64,000 nucleotides of DNA, from contig NC_013739.1 in assembly GCF_000025265.1 (NCBI RefSeq), positions 3,954,001-4,018,000 on the forward strand, given 5' to 3'. The notes under the pieces were generated by a model that had not been told where the DNA came from, did no database searches, and saw only the letters and a list, made by a program, of their open reading frames with translations. This stretch comes from Conexibacter woesei DSM 14684. Lineage in GTDB: Bacteria; Actinomycetota; Thermoleophilia; Solirubrobacterales; Solirubrobacteraceae. Made by a program: the position numbers and the translations under genes. Shown here piece after piece: positions 46,925-54,926 of this stretch (positions within the stretch are counted from its first letter, which is position 1; every line of letters begins with the position of its first letter).

Positions 46925-48187
46925 GTGCGCAAGCGGCTGCGGCAGATCACGGAATGGGGACGGCGGCACCCGCTGCTGGTCGACGCGCTGCTCGCCGCGA
47001 GCTGGGGCGTCATGTACGTGCTCAGCACGGTCACGACGCGCGGCTCGGCCGGCGACTGGCTGCTGCTCGCGGGGCTGACGGTGCCGCTCGTGTGGCGGCG
47101 CCGGTCTCCGCTGGTCGTGTTCGGCGTGCTCGCGCTCGTCGCGTTCGTGCAGTGGCTGACGACGGAGGTCACGCTCGCCGACACCTCACTGCTGATCGCG
47201 CTGTACGGAATCGCCGTCTACGAGCGGCGGCGCTGGGGCTTTCCCGCGGCACTGGCAGTCCTCGAGCTGGGCGCGCTGCTGGCGACGCTGAGATACGGCT
47301 CGTCGAGCCCGGTCGGGGCGTTCCTCAGCATGTCGGCGTTCGTCGTCGCGGCCGGCGCGCTCGGCTTCTACGTGCGCACGCGGCGCGACCACATCGCCGC
47401 GCTGACCGACCGCGCGCGGCGGCTGGAGATCGAGCGCGACCAGCAGGCGCAGCTCGCGACCGCGGCCGAGCGCGGCCGCATCGCGCGGGAGCTGCACGAC
47501 GTCGTCGCGCACAACCTGACCGTGATGATCGCGCTCGCCGACGGCGCGCGGCTGACGGCGGCGCAGGCGCCTGAGGAGGCGGACGCGGCGATGCGCACCG
47601 TCTCGGCGACCGGCCGCGAGGCGCTCGGCGAGATGCGGCGCCTCCTCGGCGTGCTGCGCGACTCCGGCTCCGGCTCCGGCTCCGGCGAGGGCTCCGGCGA
47701 GGGCGAGACGTCCGCCGGAGCGCAGCCGTTGCGCCCGCAGCCCGGCCTCGACCAGCTCGACGCGCTGCTGGAGCAGGTCCGCGGCGCCGGGCTCGCGACG
47801 CGCCTGACGCGTACCGGCGAGCCGGTGTCGCTGAGCCCCGGCGCGCAGCTGACCGTCTACCGCGTCGTGCAGGAGGCGCTGACGAACACGCTCAAGCACG
47901 CGCGCTCGCCGTCGTCGGCCGAGGTGCGGCTGCACTACGGCGGCGACGTGCTCGCGCTCGAGGTGACCGACGACGGCGCGCCGCCGCCTGGCGTGCCCGC
48001 CGCCGGCGCGAACGGGACGGCCGCAAACGGGGCCGGCGCGCACGCGGCCGGCGGCCACGGGCTCGCCGGGATGCGCGAGCGCGTCGCCGTCTACGGCGCC
48101 GAGGTCGAGGCCGGCCCGCGGCCGCGCGGCGGCTGGAGCGTGCGGACGCAGCTGCGGCTGGCCGACGGCGAGGCGGCCGGCCGATGA
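46925..48187 (+). CDS. sensor histidine kinase (HisKA_3/DesK type)
   Basis: 420 residues from GTG 46925, with GGAG in front. Several hydrophobic spans (about 20-140) form the sensor, then a coiled segment and the box RIARELHDVVAHNLTVMIALADGAR with the phosphorylated histidine near 192. A Gly/Ser/Glu repeat (SGSGSGSGEGSGEG) links to the ATPase domain (VVQEALTNTLKHA, GGHGLAGMRERV). It overlaps the response regulator gene by ATGA. Confidence 0.91.
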   Translation: MRKRLRQITEWGRRHPLLVDALLAASWGVMYVLSTVTTRGSAGDWLLLAGLTVPLVWRRRSPLVVFGVLALVAFVQWLTTEVTLADTSLLIALYGIAVYERRRWGFPAALAVLELGALLATLRYGSSSPVGAFLSMSAFVVAAGALGFYVRTRRDHIAALTDRARRLEIERDQQAQLATAAERGRIARELHDVVAHNLTVMIALADGARLTAAQAPEEADAAMRTVSATGREALGEMRRLLGVLRDSGSGSGSGEGSGEGETSAGAQPLRPQPGLDQLDALLEQVRGAGLATRLTRTGEPVSLSPGAQLTVYRVVQEALTNTLKHARSPSSAEVRLHYGGDVLALEVTDDGAPPPGVPAAGANGTAANGAGAHAAGGHGLAGMRERVAVYGAEVEAGPRPRGGWSVRTQLRLADGEAAGR

Positions 48188-48855
48188 CGATCCGCGTGCT
48201 GCTCGCCGACGACCAGCAGCTCCTGCGCGCAGGCTTCCGCATGGTCCTGAGCGCGCAGCCGGACATCGCCGTGGTCGGCGAGGCGGGCGACGGCGCGGAA
48301 GCCGTCGAGCGGACCGCGCAGCTCGATCCCGACGTCGTGCTGATGGACGTGCGGATGCCGGGCGTCGACGGGATCGAGGCGACGCGGCGGATCGTCACCG
48401 CGGGCGCCGCCGCGCGCGTGCTGATCCTGACGACGTTCGACCTCGACGAGTACGCGTTCGCCGGCCTGCGCGCCGGCGCCAGCGGCTTCCTGCTCAAGGA
48501 CGTCCCGCCCGAGCAGCTGACGGCCGCGATCCGCGCCGTAGCCGGCGGCGACGCCGTCGTCGCGCCGCGCGTCACGCGCGCGCTGCTCGACACGTTCGCC
48601 CACCACCTGCCGGCGGACGCCGCCGCGCCGGTGCCGCCGCACGAGCATCCGCGGCTCTCCGAGCTGACGGCGCGCGAGCACGAGGTGCTGCTGGAGCTGG
48701 CCGCCGGGCGCACCAACGCCGAGATCGCGGAGCGGCTGGTGCTCTCAGAGGCGACGGTCAAGACGCACGTCGGCCGGATCCTCGGAAAGCTCGCCCTGCG
48801 CGACCGCGTCCAGGCGGTGATCCTCGCCTACCAGATCGGGCTCGTACGGCCCTGA
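48184..48855 (+). CDS. NarL-family response regulator
   Basis: 223 residues. Receiver domain with DD in VLLADDQQLLRAGF, phospho-acceptor in DVVLMDVRMPG and K in FLLKDVPPEQ. C-terminal LuxR helix-turn-helix: LTAREHEVLLELAAGRTNAEIAERLVLSEATVKTHVGRIL. The last gene of the ABC exporter/two-component operon, which it probably controls. Confidence 0.93.
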   Translation: MTIRVLLADDQQLLRAGFRMVLSAQPDIAVVGEAGDGAEAVERTAQLDPDVVLMDVRMPGVDGIEATRRIVTAGAAARVLILTTFDLDEYAFAGLRAGASGFLLKDVPPEQLTAAIRAVAGGDAVVAPRVTRALLDTFAHHLPADAAAPVPPHEHPRLSELTAREHEVLLELAAGRTNAEIAERLVLSEATVKTHVGRILGKLALRDRVQAVILAYQIGLVRP

Positions 48856-48969
48856 TCTTCCGCAAGCTGCACGAATTTCCAGCTTTCGCGTTTATCAGTG
48901 CGCCGGGGCGTGGTATTCATGAGCACTGCCTCGGCGTCCGCCGGGGTGAAATCGGGGAGGGAGAGCTAG

Positions 48970-50202
48970 ATGAGGGGAGTCATCGGCCCGCGCAGCCTGC
49001 GCGGTTACGCCTGCACTGCTGCGGCGGTCGCAGCGGGGGCGTTCGGGGGAATCGCGGCGCTGCCGGCGGTCGCCGGAGCGGACGGACCGGGGGTCGGCAC
49101 GCCGGCCGTCGTCACGCTCGGCGACTCGGCGATCTCGGGGGAGGCCGGCCGCTGGGCCGGCAACACGAACGGATCGTCGGGCAACATCGACGCGCTCGGC
49201 TCGACGGCGTATTGGGACACGCCGACGGGCGAGGCGATCAGAAACTGCCATCGCTCCAGAAGCGCTCAGGCGTACATCGGCGGCGGCGTGCTGAGCGTCA
49301 ACCTCGCGTGCTCCGGCGCGCGCACGACGACCGGCGGCACCGGTTCCGGCGAGGACTACAAGCCGGGCATCGACTTCTACAGCGACGCGCAGGGCCGTAG
49401 AGGGCAGGCGCTCGCGCTGCAGGAGTACGCCTCGACGCACAACGTCAAGGCCGTCGTCGTGATGATCGTGGCGAACAACTACGGCTTCGCCGACGTCGTC
49501 ACGCGCTGCGTCACGAACTGGCTGACGTCGCCGTCGTGGTGGAAGAACTACTGCTCCGACGACTCGGACATCGCCGACCGCTTCACGCCTGCGCGCCAGG
49601 CGACCGAGACGGCGAACGTGCGTGACGCGATCCTGCGGGTCGCGCAGGCGATGAGAAACGCCGGCTACACGACGGCGCAGTACAAGATCATCGGCCAGAC
49701 CTACTGGAACCCGATCCCGCGCAGCGACAGAGCGCGCTACCCGGAGACCGGCTGGGACCGCCAGAACATCGGCGGCTGCGGCGCCTGGAACAGAGACGTC
49801 AACTGGGCCAACGACGTCGTCGTCCCGGCGATGAACAACTCGGTCCGCAACGGCACCGCCGCCGCGGGCCTGCCGAACACGACGGTGCTCGACCTGCAGA
49901 CGGCCTTCGACGGCCGCCGGCTGTGCGAGAACACCGTCGGCCTGTTGGAGGAGAGAGGCATCGCCAACTGGAGAAGCGCCGGCGCGGTCGACAACACCGA
50001 GTGGGTCAACCAGATCCGCACGGTCACGACGATCGTCGGTCCGTACCAGCTGCAGGAGAGCATCCACGCCAACTACTGGGGTCAGATGGCGATGCGCAAC
50101 TGCCTGCGGCAGGCGTACAACGGCGGTGCCGTCAGAGGCGGCACCTGCGCCCATGGCACGGGCCTGAACGGCCAGGGCGAGCCGAACATGACGCTCAGAT
50201 AG
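48970..50202 (+). CDS. secreted SGNH/GDSL-family hydrolase
   Basis: 410 residues, preceded by a strong ribosome binding site (GGGGAGGGAGA). An N-terminal hydrophobic export signal (TAAAVAAGAFGGIAALPAVAGA) is followed by block I VTLGDSAISGEAG with the nucleophilic serine. The Asn of block III is probably in VMIVANNYGF, and the catalytic histidine is in SIHANYWGQMAMRNCL. Six or more cysteines suggest disulfides. It likely acts on an ester outside the cell; the substrate is unknown. At least ten arginines use AGA. Confidence 0.83.
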   Translation: MRGVIGPRSLRGYACTAAAVAAGAFGGIAALPAVAGADGPGVGTPAVVTLGDSAISGEAGRWAGNTNGSSGNIDALGSTAYWDTPTGEAIRNCHRSRSAQAYIGGGVLSVNLACSGARTTTGGTGSGEDYKPGIDFYSDAQGRRGQALALQEYASTHNVKAVVVMIVANNYGFADVVTRCVTNWLTSPSWWKNYCSDDSDIADRFTPARQATETANVRDAILRVAQAMRNAGYTTAQYKIIGQTYWNPIPRSDRARYPETGWDRQNIGGCGAWNRDVNWANDVVVPAMNNSVRNGTAAAGLPNTTVLDLQTAFDGRRLCENTVGLLEERGIANWRSAGAVDNTEWVNQIRTVTTIVGPYQLQESIHANYWGQMAMRNCLRQAYNGGAVRGGTCAHGTGLNGQGEPNMTLR

Positions 50203-50245
50203 ACAGCAGGCCGGAGCCGAACCACCGGCCCCGGTGCTCATGCAG

Positions 50246-50295
50246 CGGCCCCGCGCTTCCCCCGGCGCGGGGCCGGCGCCGGGCTTTCGCCCGGC
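50246..50295. terminator. two tandem hairpins between SGNH hydrolase and murG
   Basis: CGGCCCCGCGC and GCGCGGGGCCG form a perfect 11-bp stem with an 8-nt loop (50246-50275). GCCGGGC-TTTC-GCCCGGC is a second 7-bp hairpin (50278-50295). They lie between convergent stops and end 3 nt from the murG stop, so a bidirectional terminator is likely. Confidence 0.7.
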
Positions 50296-50298
50296 TTC

Positions 50299-51420
50299 CT
50301 AGACGCCCGCTGCGCTGAGCAGCTCATCCGCGATCTCGCGCGCCGCGTGTGGGCGTGCGAGATCGGCGGAGGCGGCGGCCATCGCGGCGAGGCGGTCGCG
50401 GTCGGCCAGCAGCGCGCCGACCTCCTGCCTCAGACGCTCCGCCGTCAGCTCGCCGTCCGGCACGATCACGGCGGCGCCGTGGCGCTCCATCCAGCGGGCG
50501 TTCGCGGTCTGATGGTCGGCGGCGGCGTGCGGATAGGGGATCAGCAGCGCGGGTCTGCCGTGCGCGGCGATCTCGAAGACCGAGCCGCCCGAGCGCGCGA
50601 CGACGAGGTCGCTCACCAGCAGTGCCTCGCCGAAGCCGTCGATGTACGGGCGCAGGTCGTAGTGCGTGCCGGGCGCGCTCAGCGCGTCGAAGTCGCGCCG
50701 GCCGGCGGCGTGGAGGACGCGGAAGCGGCCGTCGGCGGGCCTCCCGCCCTCCGGCGCCACCGGCCCTACCGGCCCCGCCGGCACCGGCCCCGCCGGGTCG
50801 GCGAACGCTGCCACCGCCGCCTCGTTGATCGAGCGGGCGCCGAGCGAGCCGCCGAAGACGAGCACGACGACGTCGTCCTCCGCCAGACCGAAGCGCGCGC
50901 GGGCCGCCGCGCGGTCGGTCGCCGGCGGCGGCACCGGGCGGCCGGTGACGCGGTAGCGCTCGCCGTCGCGGTGCTCGAGCGGGAACGCGAGGCAGACGCG
51001 CCGCGCGAAGCGCGCCAGCGCGCGGTTGGAGATCCCCAGGTGCGAGTCGGCCTCCGTCAGCACGAGCGGGCGGCGCCGCAGCGCGGCCGCCGCGCCGACA
51101 GTGCCGGCGACGTACCCTCCGCCGCCCATCACGGCGTCCGGTCTCAGCTCGCGCAGGATCGAGCCGGCGCGAACGACTCCGGCACCCGCCTTCGCGACCG
51201 CGCGCGCGGCCTTCAGCGGGTTCGTGCGGCTGATCCCCTCGACCGCGAGCGTGCGCAGCTCGTAGCCGCCTGCCGGCACCAGCTCGCGCTCGGCGCGCTC
51301 GCCGCCGACGAAGACGACGTCGGCGCCGTCAGCCCGCAGCGCGTCGGCGACCGCCAGAGCCGGCACGACGTGGCCCGCCGTCCCGCCGGCGGCGATCACG
51401 ATCCTCGGCGCCTTGGTCAC
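50299..51420 (-). CDS. murG: UDP-N-acetylglucosamine--N-acetylmuramyl-(pentapeptide) pyrophosphoryl-undecaprenol GlcNAc transferase
   Basis: Makes lipid II from lipid I on the inner face of the membrane. 373 residues from GTG 51420 (VTKAPRIVIAAGGTAGHVVPALAVADAL). Motifs: MGGGGYVAGTVGAAA, the second glycine loop FGGSLGARSINEAA and the UDP-GlcNAc site RSGGSVFEIAAHGRPALLIPYPHAAADHQ. A Pro/Gly/Ala loop (DPAGPVPAGPVGPVAPEGG) is inserted. The start lies 92 nt inside the ftsW reading frame. It is the last gene of the mraZ half of dcw; murC is 9 kb away. Confidence 0.95.
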   Translation of the reverse strand: MTKAPRIVIAAGGTAGHVVPALAVADALRADGADVVFVGGERAERELVPAGGYELRTLAVEGISRTNPLKAARAVAKAGAGVVRAGSILRELRPDAVMGGGGYVAGTVGAAAALRRRPLVLTEADSHLGISNRALARFARRVCLAFPLEHRDGERYRVTGRPVPPPATDRAAARARFGLAEDDVVVLVFGGSLGARSINEAAVAAFADPAGPVPAGPVGPVAPEGGRPADGRFRVLHAAGRRDFDALSAPGTHYDLRPYIDGFGEALLVSDLVVARSGGSVFEIAAHGRPALLIPYPHAAADHQTANARWMERHGAAVIVPDGELTAERLRQEVGALLADRDRLAAMAAASADLARPHAAREIADELLSAAGV

Positions 51421-52627
51421 GCTGCGAGTGGGCGGTCGTGCGGCGTCTTCCGGTGCTCGGGTCGACGAGCCGCATGTACGCGCGGTTGCGGTCGGCAAGG
51501 TTGAGCAGCAGCCCGACCGCTCCGAGGATGACGATCAGGTTCGTCGGTCCGTACGAGATGAACGGCAGCGGCACGCCGGTGAGCGGCGCCATGCCGAGCA
51601 CGACAAAGATGTTGAGTATCGCCTGACATGAGATGAGGGCGGTCAACCCGACCGCCACCAGCTTCGCATATTGGTCCGTCGCGCTCCGTGCGATCCGCAG
51701 TCCGGACCAGACGATCAGGCCGAACAGCGCGATCACGACGGTGACGCCGAACAGCCCAAGCTCCTCGCCGATCACCGCGAGGATGAAGTCGGTGTGCGCC
51801 TCCGGCAGGTAGAAGACCTTCTGCACCGACTGTCCCAGCCCGACGCCGAACAGCCCACCGGAGCCGAGCGCGATGAAGCCCTGGCTGGCTTGGAAGCCCT
51901 CGCCCGTCTTCGACGCCCACGGGTCCAGGAACGACGTCAGGCGGTCCTGCTGGTAGGGCTGGAGGATGATCAGCACGATCAGCAGCAGCAGGCCGATCCC
52001 GGCGAGGTAGGCGAGGAAGCGCATCGGCACGCCGGCGGCGATCAGGATCGCGGCGACGATCCCGGCGATCAGCAGCGTCGTGCCGGTGTCCGGCTGGATG
52101 ATGATCAGCAGGCAGGCGCCGCCGGCGACGATCCCGACCGGGCTCATCATCCCTCTGAACGTCTCGATCCGCCGCGGGTGCGCGGCGAGGAACTGCGCGC
52201 AGTAGAGGATCAGCGCGAGCTTCATGAACTCCGACGGCTGCGGCGAGAAGATGCCCGGCCCCAGCCACGAGCGGGCGCCGTTGACCTCGGTGCCGATGCC
52301 GGGGACGAGCACGATCACGCACGCGAAGAACGAGCCGATCAGCAGCAGCGGCATGAAACGCTTCGTCAGCTCGTAGCCGTGCCGGGACATGATGTGCATG
52401 CCGGCGAGCGCGATCAGGCCGAGGCCGACGTAGCGGACCAGGTAGGCGGTGCCGTCGCCCGATCCCTCCAGCAGGTTGCGCGCCGAGGAGGCGCTGTAGA
52501 CCATCACCGCGCCGATCGCGATCAGGCACAGCGTCGCGGTGATCAGGACGCGGTGCTCGATCGGGCGCGGCTGCGTGGGGACGCGCTCCCGCCGCTTCAC
52601 GCGAGGGAGGCGAGCGGCGCGGGCCAC
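51329..52627 (-). CDS. ftsW: septum-site lipid II polymerase/flippase-family protein FtsW
   Basis: SEDS-family membrane glycosyltransferase working with FtsI at the septum. 432 residues from GTG 52627, chosen because GAGGAG lies 8 nt upstream, over the murD stop. About ten transmembrane spans; conserved GPGIFSPQPSEFMKLALIL, IIQPDTGTTLLIAG, EAHTDFILAVIGEELGLFG and VPLPFISYGPTNLI. The C-terminus runs 30 codons into murG as an Arg/Gly-rich tail (RDQGAEDRDRRRRDGGPRRAG). Confidence 0.93.
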   Translation of the reverse strand: MARAARLPRVKRRERVPTQPRPIEHRVLITATLCLIAIGAVMVYSASSARNLLEGSGDGTAYLVRYVGLGLIALAGMHIMSRHGYELTKRFMPLLLIGSFFACVIVLVPGIGTEVNGARSWLGPGIFSPQPSEFMKLALILYCAQFLAAHPRRIETFRGMMSPVGIVAGGACLLIIIQPDTGTTLLIAGIVAAILIAAGVPMRFLAYLAGIGLLLLIVLIILQPYQQDRLTSFLDPWASKTGEGFQASQGFIALGSGGLFGVGLGQSVQKVFYLPEAHTDFILAVIGEELGLFGVTVVIALFGLIVWSGLRIARSATDQYAKLVAVGLTALISCQAILNIFVVLGMAPLTGVPLPFISYGPTNLIVILGAVGLLLNLADRNRAYMRLVDPSTGRRRTTAHSQRDQGAEDRDRRRRDGGPRRAGSGGRRRAAG

Positions 52628-52629
52628 GC

Positions 52630-53958
52630 CTAGCGCTCCTCGACGAGACGACGGAAGTGGTCGCCGCGCGCCTCGAAGTTCGGGTACTGGTCGAAGCTCG
52701 CGCACGCGGGCGAGAGCAGCACGACCTCGCCGGGGCGCGCGGCGGCGCTCGCGGCGGCGACGGCGCGCTCCATGTCGCCGACGTCGTGGAGCGGCGTGCC
52801 GCTGCTCGCCAGCGCCGCGCCGATCTCCCCTGCTCCCTCGCCGATCAGGTAGACGGCGGCGCAGCGCTCGGCGACGAGCGGCGCCAGCGGCGCGAAGTCC
52901 TGCGCCTTCGGCACGCCGCCGGCGATCAGGTGGACCGTCCCTGGCGCGTACGAGCGCAGTGCGACCTGCGTCGCGTCGACGTTCGTCGCCTTCGAGTCGT
53001 TGACGTAGGCGACGCCGTCGCGCTCGGCGATCGGCTCCAGCCGGTGCGCGACGCCGCCGAAGCTGCGCAGCGCCTCGCGCACCGCCGCAGCATCAACGCC
53101 GCGCGCCAACGCGACCGCGGCGGCGGCCATCGCGTTCTCGCGATTGTGCGGGCCGGGGATCCCGATCTCCGCGGCGGCCATCAGCGGCGCGCCCTCCCAC
53201 GAGATCGTGCCGTCGTCGTGCAGAGCGACGGTCGCGCCGTCGGCGGCGGCGCCGAACGTGACGCGGCGCGCGTCGCCCGGCAGCGCGGCGGCGAGCGCCG
53301 TCGACGTGACCGCGACGCCGGCGGCGGTCTGGCGCCGAAACGCCTCCAGCTTCGCCTCGCGGTACGCCTCCAGCGTGCCGTGGCGATCGAGGTGGTCGGG
53401 GGTGACATTGAGCAGGATCGCCGCCTCGGGCGCGAACGCGAGCGTGTCCTCCAGCTGGTAGGACGACGTCTCGCAGACGATCGTCGCGGCCGGGTCGAGC
53501 GCGCCGATCAGCGTCGTCACGGCCGTGCCGACGTTGCCGGCGACCGTCACCGGCAGGCCGGCGGTGCGGTGGACGTGGCCGAGCAGCTCGGTCGTCGTCG
53601 TCTTGCCGTTGGTCCCGGTCACCGCGATGAAGTCGTTCGGGAGCAGCCGCCAGGCCAGCTCGACCTCGCCGATGACGGCCAGCCCTGCGTCGCGCGCGGC
53701 GCGCACGACCGGCGCGTCCTGCGGGACGCCGGGGCTCTTGACGAGCGTGCGCGCGCGGCTGACGAGGTCGGTCCCTGGTGCATCCAGGTGCACTTCGACG
53801 CCGGCCGCGCGAAGCCTTGTCACGTCCGGCACGCCCGCGTCGACGCCGATCGCCTGCTCGCCGCGCGCGTGCAGCGCGAGCGCGGCAGCGATCCCCGAGC
53901 GGGCAAGCCCGACCACCAGGTAGGGACCTCCCGGCAGCTCCGGCCGGGAGCCGCTCAC
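52630..53958 (-). CDS. murD: UDP-N-acetylmuramoylalanine--D-glutamate ligase
   Basis: Adds D-glutamate to UDP-MurNAc-L-Ala. 442 residues from GTG 53958, overlapping the mraY stop (GTGA). ATP loop AVTGTNGKTTTTELLGHV, and NVTPDHLDRHGT, HRLEPIAERDGVAYVNDSKATN. Normal length. ftsW begins 2 nt after its stop. Confidence 0.96.
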   Translation of the reverse strand: MSGSRPELPGGPYLVVGLARSGIAAALALHARGEQAIGVDAGVPDVTRLRAAGVEVHLDAPGTDLVSRARTLVKSPGVPQDAPVVRAARDAGLAVIGEVELAWRLLPNDFIAVTGTNGKTTTTELLGHVHRTAGLPVTVAGNVGTAVTTLIGALDPAATIVCETSSYQLEDTLAFAPEAAILLNVTPDHLDRHGTLEAYREAKLEAFRRQTAAGVAVTSTALAAALPGDARRVTFGAAADGATVALHDDGTISWEGAPLMAAAEIGIPGPHNRENAMAAAAVALARGVDAAAVREALRSFGGVAHRLEPIAERDGVAYVNDSKATNVDATQVALRSYAPGTVHLIAGGVPKAQDFAPLAPLVAERCAAVYLIGEGAGEIGAALASSGTPLHDVGDMERAVAAASAAARPGEVVLLSPACASFDQYPNFEARGDHFRRLVEER

Positions 53959-54923
53959 CGGATGCTCTGCTGGTAGATCGTGAAGCCGATCGCGGAGCAG
54001 ACCGCGGCGATGATCCAGAAGCGCAGGATGATCTTCGTCTCCGACCAGCCGCGCAGCTCGAAGTGGTGGTGGATCGGCGCCATCAGGAAGACGCGTCTCC
54101 TGAACGTCTGGAACGCGAACACCTGGATCGCCACCGACAGCGTCTCGATCACGAAGATCCCGCCGAGGATCACGAGCAGGATCTCGGTCTTCGTCATCAC
54201 CGCGAGCCCGGCGATCGCCCCGCCCAACCCGAGCGATCCGGTATCGCCCATGAAGATGTTCGCCGGGAACGAGTTGAACCAGAGGAAGCCGACGCACGCG
54301 CCGACGAGGCAGGCGGCGAGCAGGCTCAGCTCCTGCTGCCCGGTCGTGATGAACGTGATCCCGATGAAGGCCAGCAGCACGATCGCCGCGCAGCCGGCCG
54401 CGAGGCCGTCGAGCCCGTCGGTCAGGTTGACGCCGCTGGTCGTGCCGGCGACGACGAGGTAGATGAAGACCGGGTAGAGGACGCCGAGGTCGATCTGCGC
54501 GTCGACCACGCGCAGCCGCAGCGTCGGCTCCAGCCCCGCGCCTCTCGTCGCCGCGAGCCACAGGCCGATCGAGATCGCGATCGTCGCGATCAGCTTCGTG
54601 CGGCCTCTGACGCCGAGCGAGCGGCGGTGGACGATCCCCAGGTAGTCGTCGAAGAAGCCGATCAGGGCGCAGGCGATCGCGGTGCCGAAGACGCCCATCG
54701 CCAGCCAGTCGTAGTCGGTCAGGATCAGGAACGGGATCGAGACGGCGGTGAAGATGATGATCCCGCCCATCGTGGGCGTGCCCGCCTTCGCGTGGTGACC
54801 CTCGGGGCCCTCCTCGCGGATGTGCTGGCCGAACTCGCGCTCGCGGATGAACGCGATGAACTTCGGGCTGAGGAAGATGCAGAGCAGCAGCGAGGCGGTC
54901 CCCGCGATCAGGATGCGTCCCAT
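53955..54923 (-). CDS. mraY: phospho-N-acetylmuramoyl-pentapeptide-transferase
   Basis: Forms lipid I at the membrane. 322 residues, about ten transmembrane spans. Family motifs: EGPEGHHAKAGTPTMGGIII, the aspartates in GFFDDYLGI, NLTDGLDGLAAG and NIFMGDTGSLGLGGAI, and the histidine-rich MAPIHHHFELRGWSE. It starts 3 nt after the murE stop. murF, usually between murE and mraY, is missing here. Confidence 0.97.
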   Translation of the reverse strand: MGRILIAGTASLLLCIFLSPKFIAFIREREFGQHIREEGPEGHHAKAGTPTMGGIIIFTAVSIPFLILTDYDWLAMGVFGTAIACALIGFFDDYLGIVHRRSLGVRGRTKLIATIAISIGLWLAATRGAGLEPTLRLRVVDAQIDLGVLYPVFIYLVVAGTTSGVNLTDGLDGLAAGCAAIVLLAFIGITFITTGQQELSLLAACLVGACVGFLWFNSFPANIFMGDTGSLGLGGAIAGLAVMTKTEILLVILGGIFVIETLSVAIQVFAFQTFRRRVFLMAPIHHHFELRGWSETKIILRFWIIAAVCSAIGFTIYQQSIR

Positions 54924-54926
54924 GAG

